Part shown: positions 43,285 to 52,287 of the stretch, in pieces
How positions within the stretch are numbered: position 1 is the first letter of the stretch
Layout: every line of letters starts with the position of its first letter
NCBI GenBank assembly: GCA_018398765.1
Contig: JAHBMJ010002422.1
Span: 48,161 to 100,496, forward strand
Source of the DNA: Chromera velia
Lineage: Eukaryota > Sar > Chromeraceae
Direction of reading: 5' to 3'
DNA length: 52,336 nt
Notes under the pieces: generated by a model
What the model was told of the DNA's origin: nothing
The model's input: only the letters and a program-made list of their open reading frames with translations
The model's database searches: none
Program-made: the position numbers and the translations under genes

Positions 43285-46200
43285 TTAGTTGTCGCACTCG
43301 GTGTCCCACCCCGATGCATCGTCCCCTGCGTCGTTGGTCTGTCCAGAGGGACAGGCAACACAGGCGTTCGACAGGACCCTCTCGTTGGCTGCGCAAAGCG
43401 TCGCTGCAACATCACATGGATCGAGAGAGCACAACGTTGGGTTCCACCAATGTCGGCCCAGACAGCTATTCGGGATCTGCTTCCAATCTCTACGAACGTC
43501 TGGATGGAAGTGATGAGCGCGTCTAGCGTTGTATTCGTTTCATTCCGTGACGACAATTGTTTGTCTTCTGTGTCCCATGTGACTGATATCCCGTGATGTA
43601 ACTCCGCTATGCGTCTGCATGTTTCCATATCTTTCTTCCTTGTCTCTTGACTGATTCTTTTCTCTCTGCTTCTGACGTGCTTGTGTACCCACGGGAGTTT
43701 TGTAAAAAGTCAGATGAGCAAAAGAGAAAATGACATGCCAACACGTGACAACAAATAGTTACGTTTCTGGACCGATCGGAACGCAAAAGGAAAAAAAGAC
43801 AAGTTGAAAAAGAGAACTGACCGTCGCATGTCGTGTCACTGCCGGATGCATCGTCTCCGGCCGCGTTCGTCGTACCGGCCGGACATGCCGTACACGAGTT
43901 CGACACTACTCTCTGGTCTGCTGAGCAGAGAGTTGCTGCAAGGGGCCGACCATCGAGAATTCAGAGGGTTTGCTGATGCAAATTTGGATCTGAAACGCGT
44001 GTTTTGTGATTGTTGGATCGACGAGACCAATCAAATGATTTGATGTGCTTGCTCTCGTGTATGTGGATACACACTCGAAGCAAGAGTGTCTACAGAAAGG
44101 TACAACTTGACAAAAGTGTCCTTATTCAGACCCTATGTATTCCTTTTTCTGTTTTCCAACTTGCTTCCCTTCTGGCTCTTTGTCTAGCTTTCTCTTCTTT
44201 CAGCTGCCGTCTTTCTAAAAACCTCTCTCCCATTCCTCGGCTTGGTCCCATTTCTTTCCCTTTCCATTTCGAACTGCCCGTTTCTGTGCCTTTTGTGTGT
44301 GTACATGAGCGCGACCATGCAGAGAAACACAATTAGACGCGGCAAGCACCCGTGTGTATGTGTGCAGGACCGTGCAAATCCGCAACGCAGTGTGAAGAGC
44401 GAAAGCGCAAAAAAAGGGGAAGAAAGGGAGGAAGCAACGGAGGAGGAAAGGTAAGGAGATGGAAAAGAAATGCATTTTTCTCATGGGCCCACGTACCGTC
44501 GCAAGTCGTGTCACTTCCAGAAGCATCGTCGCCCGCCACATTTGTGGTCCCCGCAGGACAGGCCGTACACGCGTTGGATACAACCCTCTCGTTTGCTGAG
44601 CAGAGAGTTGCTGCAAAGGTGCATCAAGCAGAAGGTTTGCTGATGCAAATTTGGATAAGAAACACGCTGTGTGGAATGATTAGTGGAAGTTTGGAAACTG
44701 CGGTTTGGGTCTATCTGTGTATGCCCTAGCATGTACTGCAACAGTCAACGGGAGTGTTTCAACATCGAAAGACTCATGTATCTTCTGGACCCTCACTTTT
44801 TCCCCTTTTTTTTCGGTTTCTTTTTTTGACTTTTTCACTTCTCTCTAATTCCTTTTTCCTTTCTCTAGCGTGATCCACTCTGGTTGGTTCCACTGTCTTT
44901 CCTCCCCTTTTCTTTCTCTTTCTCTTTTTGCGGGCGCCCTTCTTTACAAGACTCGAGAGCGAGGAGACAAGCGAAAGGGAATATTGCAATGAGATATTAG
45001 GATACGCGTAAGACTGCACATATAAATCAGAGACGCAGTCTAGAGCGAAGATGAAATGGGACGAGGAGATTTGCAAGAGAGGGGCATGGAGGGAAGAGAT
45101 GATGGAAGGGGGAAGGGGGGGAGAAAGAGACTGGAAGCTTCATGGGCTCACGCACTCACCGTCGCACGTAGTGTCACTGCCCGAGGCGTCATCTCCCGCA
45201 GCGTTTGTCGTTCCAGCAGGACAGGCAGTACACGTGTTGGAGAACACCCGCTGGTTTGCTAAGCACAGATTCGCTGCAAACAAACAAACGATGCATGCAT
45301 TTACTTTCAACGGTCTTCGATCTGCAACCCTTTTGCCGGTGCTTGGGGACCAGTGTGCACTTTGACTTCGTGTCTTCAAACACCTTCTGGAAATTTCTCG
45401 CTCCGTCATACACAGACAAACACATGCACAAGCTCCCTGATTCAACCCCCCAACTCTCCAAGAGAGAGCGAGACAATTAAAGAGAGAAAGAGACAAAGGG
45501 AGAAAGGGACAAAGAGAGAGAGAAAGAGACAAAGGGAGAATCGAAAGAAGACCTCACAAAAGAACGCCCACAAAGACACATCGAATTAAACCAGACAGAG
45601 CACTACAGGTCAGAAAAGGACTGCTGACCCAGTTCCACTGCTTCTGTCGTTTCGGTGCTTGAGGCAGCACTCTCCCTCTCAGTTGCATCCTGTACCACAG
45701 CACTCAGATCAAAGCTCCCCCCCGCCCCCGAAGACCCGATCTCCGAGATGCCCACATAGGCCAACGAGAGGCCTCTCTGGGATGCCGCTGTTTGGATGGC
45801 TGCAGTGAATCCAGAGAGTAAAGCCCCCCCCGTGCCCCCCTGTTGTTCCTCCCCGACTTGGGCCAGGAGACTGTTCACGCTGCCCTGTTCTGAAGAAGGA
45901 ACCACAATAGCCACCAGGAGCGTGACGGTGGAAAGAAGCTGACGGAGTGCAGCCTGCAGGAACCCCCGGCAAAAATGGAAAAAAAAGATAAAGATCGGAT
46001 ACTTAATTTCAGAGAAAGATACCGCTGGAATACGAGGTCGCTCAGTCATTCACATTGGATCTGATAAATTGTGTCAAGAGACACAGACGGACAGAGAGTT
46101 CTCTAAATTCAATCGCTGTCACCCCTGCGAGTAGCCGGACGGAGGATTCGAATCTGAAGTCCCCCCCACGTGGTTGGTTGGTGTCATATATAGAGGGCAC

Positions 46201-46623
46201 AAGAAATGAGGCTGCAGACGTAGAGGCAGCAGTACAATCCGGAAGAAGCAGAAACAGGAGGAACAAAGCAGAGAAAAAAGCTGACTGGCGAAGCAGTGGA
46301 AACAAGAAAAGAATGTGAAAAGCACAATACCCAAAACAAGTGTCAAACCCTGCATGAGGAAAAATCACCCACAAAGCCATGCATTGAATGCCACCACACG
46401 ACTCACTGACAGCCTCTATGTTGCCTGTCGAAGAAGAACCCTGTGCCTCCAGCATTCTTCGTCCATCACTGCTTTCCACGTCGACCCCCTCCGGACTGTA
46501 CCCGGTCTCCTCCAGGAAGGCCTTCACACCCTCTCCAGCTGCAGTGGCGAGGCTGTCTGATGCTGCGGCGCTGACCGATGACCCACTCGCCCCTCCACCC
46601 GAAGTTGCCATCTGAAGTTTCAT
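43285..46623 (-). CDS. GCC2/GCC3-like (ephrin-receptor-like) Cys-module protein, six exons, about 332 aa
   Basis: Exons 46411-46623 (exon open back to 46672), 45629-45953, 45160-45273, 44497-44610, 43822-43935 and 43285-43403 join in phase to 333 codons. The first two give a Gly/Ser/Ala-rich part with a hydrophobic segment (LLSTVTLLVAIVV) and a small-residue region (GLSLAYVGISEIGSSGAGG). Then come four cysteine modules, three of them exactly 114 bases, all starting in phase 1. Examples are NTCTACPAGTTNAAGDD, NACTACPAGTTNVAGDD and, last, NACVACPSGQTNDAGDD; spacing is C-x10-C-x2-C-x18-C. Modules of this type are typical of extracellular proteins in alveolates and other marine protists. No clear signal peptide precedes MKLQMATSGGG, so an upstream exon or a different start is likely. 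Function unknown; cell-surface adhesion is a guess. Confidence 0.72.
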
Positions 46624-46663
46624 CTCGACTTTTTTTGAGCCTCCTCCTTCTGACTCGTGAAAT

Positions 46664-46834
46664 ACAAACAGCCTGCATTCAACAGAAGAGTCCAAAAGAA
46701 TGTTTTTTTTGGGTATGAAAGTAAGTGTATGAAAGTAGATGTATGAAAGTAAATGTATTCAGAATTCCGTATGAAAGTAAATGTATGAAAGGAAGTACAA
46801 ACAGCCTGCATTCAACAGAAGAGTCCAAAAAAAT
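46664..46834. repeat. Exon-edge duplication enclosing a 14-bp-periodic array
   Basis: The acceptor and first exon bases of the cysteine-module gene (46664-46702, plus-strand TACAAACAGCCTGCATTCAA) recur at 46796-46834. Between them, units starting at 46714, 46728, 46742, 46756, 46770 and 46784 keep an exact 14-base period; most read TATGAAAGTAAATG or a one-base variant, and the fourth is TATTCAGAATTCCG. Confidence 0.9.
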
Positions 46835-47115
46835 TTTTCTTAGAAGAAAAAAAAAAATGCACACAAGATCCCTTTTGACATTAGAGATAGAAACATTAGT
46901 GTAGTTACAGGAGAAGAAAAAATAATCTGAAGGGCTGCCGAGAGAGAAAAGAAATTGACGCACCCCCTCGAGCTCAACATCAACACAACGGAACAGAAGG
47001 AAATTCCAAAAAGAGTGCATGAGGCACAGACAGACTATGCAGAAACCGATGACCGAATTAATTGTCAGCTTTTGAGCAATGCCAAAATGTGCATCAGCAC
47101 AAAGCTTTCACCAAA

Positions 47116-47191
<76 letters not shown>

Positions 47192-47218
47192 CATGAAGAA
47201 GACACACCAAAAGTCATT
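46835..47218. other. Spacer between tandem minus-strand genes, with (CT)n(CA)n
   Basis: No accepted exon. The frame starting MHSFWNFLLFRC (47020) is weak. A CT tract passes into long CA tracts at 47118-47193, just after the stop of the tail-anchored gene in gene direction. Confidence 0.6.
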
Positions 47219-48109
47219 TCATTGAACTGACCACAAAATGACGCCGAGCACCGCTACAACCAAAACAAATGCCAAAATTAAAGTCACGATTAACAATTTC
47301 CGTCTCCGTCTCTTTGCTTTTTGTTGTCTCTCCTCTGTCTCCAATATTCTGGACACCTCCTTCTTCTTCAGAACCTCATCTGTTTCCGGCCAGGCCTTAA
47401 ACACAACCGGCCTCTCTTCGTTAAGCAGGTCCAGCCACTTCTCTTCGCTCGGGTCTTTCCCCTGTAAGATGCAAATTTTGGAGTTCCACAGACGATCAGA
47501 AAACGCAAAATTTGGAGTTCCACAGAAGATCAGAAAACGGAATTTTCAAAAACGATTCAGACATTCAGTCCAACACAAGCAGTAGCCAACGGGACAGCCA
47601 AAAGTTCATCGTGAAAGCTCATGCGTGTGACAGCATTCAGTCAAACAGCTGCTGCATAAAGAGGGCCCATACAGCGACATGCATACACAGAGACGGACAG
47701 AGAGCACCACAAGCAGACACGTAAGAGAGGATGGCAGAATCCAATACAGACAGCTGGAGCGATAGCCACGGCCATGAACAGACAGACAGATAGTTCCTCA
47801 GGGTGGCAGCGTTGGGCTGCCATGCAGAGAAAAGAAAAAGCGCACTAACCGAAACGCATTCCGTGGGTCCATCCACAGATTCAGAATCCTTCTGTTCCTC
47901 TCCCTCTTTCTCTTCTTCTTCTTTCCTCATTCCCTCCGCATCGATCTCGTCTATCATCTTCTCAAAATCTTCATCTTCCAACTCTCCCAGCTCTCTGATC
48001 GGCTCTTCGTCCTTCTCTCTCTCAGCGTCCTCTTCAGAGTGCTGCACGAGCACCATTCATCGGTTGTTAGAATGGGAACGTTCAGGAGTGATGCTCTGTG
48101 CGAATGGCG

Positions 48110-48154
<45 letters not shown>

Positions 48155-49174
48155 GTGTACGTGTGTCTGGTTGCAGGCCTGTATGGCTCTCTGTCTTGCC
48201 TTTTCTGTGTATTAATATACACGTGCCATTAAAATAGGCACACACGGCTATCCATCCGCCGGTCAGCGTGCTGCCGGTAACGCTGTCTATCTGACTTCGA
48301 AGATCTGCGGTCGGCTTGAGACACAACAAGCTGCCGTCCTGCATGAGCTGCTGCTGCTTCCAGTGCGATGGTTCTACGTATTGTCTGACCTTGATTCTGA
48401 CCCATGCATGCACCCTCCCCTGCATTCAAAATTGACTGACCTTCGGTTGTCGAAAGCGGCTGCTCGCGCTCAGGGCCCCAGCATCCTTTTCACCTGCACG
48501 CAGGCAAACATTGGGAAACGACAATGGTGATGAAGAACGCTCGCGTCCTTCCCTACTTCCTGTCACCGCAGAAGACGGCTGCCCGCACGCATGCATCCGC
48601 ATGCATGCACGGACCTTCTGGAACTCCCACCTTTAATTAGCTTTCTCACGGGGCAATTAATTAGCTTTTTCGCACTCCCCGTGAAAAAGCTAATTAATTG
48701 CGCATGCATGCACGGACCTTCTGGAACTCCCACCACGTCGATGTGGATGCCGAACGTGGCGTCGTCGTTCGCTTGCGCCTCTGGGTCCTGTACGCACTCA
48801 CACGGTGAAATGTATTATATATTCTCAACAGTGCATGGTCAAGGCGAAAGCGAATGGACTGGAACGAGCTACGAAGAGCAAAACTGTCTCGCCCTGTGAG
48901 CACCACTCAAGCAGACCTGCATTGCAGTGAGTGATCGCGGCTCTTTGACTGGATTTCTCAAGGCCTCACAGGCAAGAAGTTCCAGTGGAATTATACAGAA
49001 ACGACGAATCGAATTTGACTCCCAAAGCAGCTGCACAAGCCTGCATGCACCCACTGCGGGCACTCAATGAGTACCTTCTCCTGATCTGTACGAAGAGTGA
49101 TCTCTGTCCAGCTGATCGGTCAGGCTTGCAGTGACAGCAAGCCAGCGGAGTTCTGTGAAACTCCCCACAATCAT
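47219..49174 (-). CDS. Tail-anchored acidic membrane protein, six exons, 233 aa
   Basis: Exons 49075-49174, 48873-48916, 48718-48787, 48441-48493, 47850-48041 and 47219-47461 join in phase to 234 codons. The protein begins MIVGSFTELRWLAVTASL and continues TDQLDRDHSSYRSGEG, then LLEWCSQGETVLLF, DPEAQANDDATFGIHIDVVG, a very acidic helical middle (IRELGELEDEDFEKMIDEID), a conserved-looking KDPSEEKWLDLLNEERPVVF, a basic patch (KAKRRRRK) and one terminal hydrophobic helix (LLIVTLILAFVLVVAVLGVI) four residues before the stop. This is the layout of a tail-anchored protein with its bulk in the cytosol. It recalls SNARE-like or ER-adaptor proteins, but I see no SNARE zero-layer and do not name it. An alternative exon (48970-49040, LVQLLWESNSIRRF) has good splice sites but needs another start frame. 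Confidence 0.65.
47471..47538. repeat. 34-bp tandem duplication next to an acceptor
   Basis: Two adjacent 34-base copies (GCAAATTTTGGAGTTCCACA... with three differences) lie just inside the last intron of the tail-anchored gene, a few bases from its 3' splice site. Confidence 0.9.
48113..48152. repeat. (CT)n(CA)n microsatellite in an intron
   Basis: A CT run passes into a CA run inside the intron between the exons at 48441-48493 and 47850-48041. Confidence 0.9.
48598..48734. repeat. 34-bp exact exon-edge duplication flanking a 69-bp palindromic insert
   Basis: An exact 34-base sequence (CGCATGCATGCACGGACCTT and 14 more bases) occurs at 48598-48631 and 48701-48734. The second copy spans the end of a coding exon (17 bases) and its donor (17 bases). 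The 69-base insert holds a perfect 18-bp inverted pair (48654-48671 with 48683-48700, 11-base loop) overlapping a 21-bp pair with one mismatch (48633-48653 with 48677-48697). Confidence 0.95.
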
Positions 49175-49497
49175 TGATCATTGATTCCTGGAACCATTGA
49201 AGCAGAAAAGCGCTCGTCAATTTAAGAAAAAAAAAAAATTAAGTCTGATTCACGCAGATCAATATTGAGCGTCGGCGGCGGCGGGCAGACCGGCGTCGGC
49301 TGAGGGGCGCGCGCGTCCGCGTGCGCCGCCGCGAGTGCCGACGCCATTGAATTAACTGAATGCGATTCACTTATGATTCACTGCGAAACATCAACTGTGA
49401 GATGTCATGAAAGATCATGAAAGCTATTGAAAGCTACAGCCCTTTATAGCCCCTTAATTATTCGTGGGGACTCAACATAACTTAGTATGACCGAATC
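49175..49497. promoter_or_regulatory. Divergent spacer with a compact GC-rich inverted repeat
   Basis: An ~85-base block of almost pure G/C with many CpG (49269-49345) stands out from its surroundings. GGCGTCGGC (49292-49300) pairs with GCCGACGCC (49337-49345), and GGCGGCG/CGCCGCC words add further pairing. It lies between the starts of two divergent genes. Confidence 0.5.
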
Positions 49498-49572
49498 GTG
49501 CACCAGAGTCACAGTAGCTCTCCTTGGATTGCCCAGCAAGCGTCGCGACGGTCCGCACACGTGCTCCGTATC

Positions 49573-51378
49573 ATGTGGGTACCCTTACCGTCCCTCCTTC
49601 TTCTTTTCTTTGGGGGGGTGACTGTTCACGCTTTGAAATTCGTGGAAAGCAAAAAACAGCTCAGCAGTCCAATTCTCAGCGCAGACAGCTTAAGGGTCTC
49701 TGGTCTCCGAAATGAGACCGTGCTCGCAGGAGGGGCACCTGATTCAGCGTCTCCCTCTCTTGTCGAATCTCCGTCTCTGAATGCTGCAATCACGTCGTAT
49801 GATTTCGACGTAGAGAAAGCGATTCAGTCGCTGGTTGGATACGCAGCAGGAAAGATTCCTGTCATTGGTACGGAGATCAGCGTTCTGATTAACATTTTCT
49901 GGCCCTCCTCCTCCACCGATGTATGGGCTCTAATTGAGGAGAGAGTCAAAGAGCTCGTTGTGCAGGAGATAAAGGACTGGTACAGCGATGAGCTGAAAGG
50001 CAAAATCGCGTACATCAAGTCGAAGCTCAACGATTTTGACCGCAGCCAGAAGCTCTTTGATATCAATGAGGCGGCGAACAAGGCCTCAGAGGCATTCCTC
50101 ACACTGAAGGAGCACAGCAGGGATTATGTTGTTCCCCTGTTACCGTATCTTGTCTCGATCATGACTCTCCACCTCGCTGCTCTGAAAGTCAAGTGGTACA
50201 AGTTTGACACTCAGCAGTCTGCTTGGTGTTGGCTCGATTGGTTTAATTTGATTTGTGAGAAGGGGGTAGGGCAGAAGTTGAAAGAGACAGTTGCAAGTTA
50301 CAACGAGTTCCTCACAACTACATTGTTGAACACGATCAAAGACTTCGAAGGCGACCCCAAAAATTTCAAGCTGGAGCATGATGACAACGGACACAAAGGC
50401 GGTGGGTGGTGCAGAGTAACACACCGACACTCACCGCCCAGTGTCGAAATTTACCGAAAACACGGAAAGGGGCCCAAGCAGACGTGTTTGAAGACCAGAG
50501 ACGGCATAGCACAGAGAGTGAAAGGGGACAACGACTATGCAAACGCCCGTCTCCTCTCCCCCCTATTTAACATGACCTCAGCTTTTGCCCCCGCCGCGCC
50601 AACCAAGGCTTGGTGGGACTTTGAGCCGATCGATCAGTGGAAGTATTTGTGGGTAGGTCCCTTTGCGCCATACACCGTCATTGAGAATAGCGATAACGGT
50701 TTCCATTGTCCTATTTGGGATGGAGAGAATACAGAGATGGTGCAGGGGGTCCCTGTAAAGATAAAGTCATGCAGGGGAAACTGGCTTGACTATGTCAGTT
50801 TTGGGATGCGTCAGGGAGACGGGTCGATCGTCTGGACGAACAAAGCCACGTACCCTGTCACCTTGCAGACAGGATCCGATTCCCAAATCGTCTCTGTCCC
50901 TCCCCGACAAGCAGTGCCACCCACAGGCAACAACAGAACCCTCTCCGCCCTGCCTTCAGCTCTTTCCAACTTTCTCCTTTCTGACAGAGAGCTGGGGGGT
51001 GAGAAGAGACTCAGTCAGTCTAGGGACCCCTCAAACTCTCCTGAGTCTCTTCTCTCCTCATCCGAATCAGACACCCCGAATTGTGTAGACGTCGAAATCG
51101 GATCGGAGGGGGCCCGGGCCCCCGAAATCCTCTCCATCAAACTGACCTTTGCTACGGGGGGGGGCTCTGGCACCCTGAGGAAGTTGGAGGCGACGTTTGC
51201 TGATGGGAAGAAGGAGGAGATTGGCGGGGCCCAATCGTACAGCGATGGGGTGGCTGAGATTGTCACCCCCATCAGTGGGCAAGGCCAGGGTACTGGGTAT
51301 TACATTCGTGCCTTTAAGGTTTCGAGTAAGGGGGGGATTCAGGCCATGTTGGCGTGGGAGAAGAGAAAGCCCTCTTGA
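49573..51378 (+). CDS. Secreted protein with delta-endotoxin N-domain-like region, single exon, 601 aa
   Basis: The Met at 49573 starts a clear signal peptide (MWVPLPSLLLLFFGGVTVHA); the frame is also open upstream to a GTG. Residues ~77-270 resemble the helical pore-forming N-domain of three-domain insecticidal delta-endotoxins. AGKIPVIGTEISVLINIFWP is followed by DVWALIEERVKELVVQEI and then helical segments of the expected size (YIKSKLNDFDRSQK, LLPYLVSIMTLHLAALKVKW). The middle holds a Cys/Trp-rich section (WCRVTHRHSPPSVEIYRKHG, WWDFEPIDQWKYLWVGPFAP). The last ~100 residues are beta-rich and Gly-rich (SIKLTFATGGGSGTLRKLEA). The canonical toxin domains II and III are not recognisable. The protein is intact here. 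By family analogy it could insert into membranes, but targets and activity are unknown, and the domain call rests on motif memory only. Confidence 0.6.
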   Translation: MWVPLPSLLLLFFGGVTVHALKFVESKKQLSSPILSADSLRVSGLRNETVLAGGAPDSASPSLVESPSLNAAITSYDFDVEKAIQSLVGYAAGKIPVIGTEISVLINIFWPSSSTDVWALIEERVKELVVQEIKDWYSDELKGKIAYIKSKLNDFDRSQKLFDINEAANKASEAFLTLKEHSRDYVVPLLPYLVSIMTLHLAALKVKWYKFDTQQSAWCWLDWFNLICEKGVGQKLKETVASYNEFLTTTLLNTIKDFEGDPKNFKLEHDDNGHKGGGWCRVTHRHSPPSVEIYRKHGKGPKQTCLKTRDGIAQRVKGDNDYANARLLSPLFNMTSAFAPAAPTKAWWDFEPIDQWKYLWVGPFAPYTVIENSDNGFHCPIWDGENTEMVQGVPVKIKSCRGNWLDYVSFGMRQGDGSIVWTNKATYPVTLQTGSDSQIVSVPPRQAVPPTGNNRTLSALPSALSNFLLSDRELGGEKRLSQSRDPSNSPESLLSSSESDTPNCVDVEIGSEGARAPEILSIKLTFATGGGSGTLRKLEATFADGKKEEIGGAQSYSDGVAEIVTPISGQGQGTGYYIRAFKVSSKGGIQAMLAWEKRKPS

Positions 51379-52256
51379 CTGATCGATCGAATGAATCTGT
51401 GTCGTCTTCGGCCATGCAGACGTACCTGCATGAGAGGGGAAGGGGGGGGGAAAAGATCGGAGAGGGAATTTGTCAGTGGGCATCTGGTGCATGGGAGAAT
51501 TATTAAGAGGAGAGGACGGCAGTCTTCATCGTGTCCTTGCCAGATTTGAGGGAGGGGGGTTCGATCAGAAGAAAAGGGCTCGGGGTTGGGTTTGTGTATT
51601 TGATTCGTGGAAGAAAAGGAGAACAAAGCCTGCAGTCAGACAGATCGAGCTTCATGGAAGGCTTGCAGGAATTCTCGCCAAAAGGGGTGCTGAAAGACTT
51701 TCAGCCTGCCTGCCTCAGTAGCAATTTCGATTGGTCGCTCCTGGCTTTGCTCCTTTGATCCGCAAACTTCTTAGCATCCCACGTACAGTTCAATCATGAT
51801 TCCCACAATGATTGTTCCTTAACTCCGATGCAGCCTGTCATGCAGGTTTTATCGCTGAAATTGCCCGGGGGCATTTATGTTGCTCACTGCTCAGATAATT
51901 GCTGGCAGTCGATTTCTTTTAAAAGCTGGTGCTGCGGCACTGCTGCTACAATGTTACACAGTCATTATATCACCACATACTATGTAATTAATCTGAAGAT
52001 TCTAAAATTTACTGAACTTAAAGTTTTAAATTAGATTGATTGATTGATTTATTGTTTTGGGCCAGGCGATGCCAGTGGGCCTAGATTTTGCTTAAAGGTA
52101 AATATTAGGATTTTTACTGAGCATGAAAAACATTGCCGCTGGCATTGCATAGCATTGAAAGCTAGAGTTTGACAATAAAAAAGCAATCAACATGGTTGTC
52201 TAGCTTTGATTGATTGATTGATTGGTTCCGCGCTAAGCCTTCCCGCTATGTCAAGG

Positions 52257-52287
<31 letters not shown>

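Noticed and set aside
47118..47193. Regular CA repeat blocks as a CRISPR-like array
   Set aside because: Simple dinucleotide repeat without unique spacers; nuclear eukaryotic context.
48229..48429. Minus-strand frames of about 60-120 residues (GQNQGQTIRRTIALEAAAA...)
   Set aside because: Looks protein-like, but the exons on either side join in phase across it and no phase-compatible pair of splice sites includes it.
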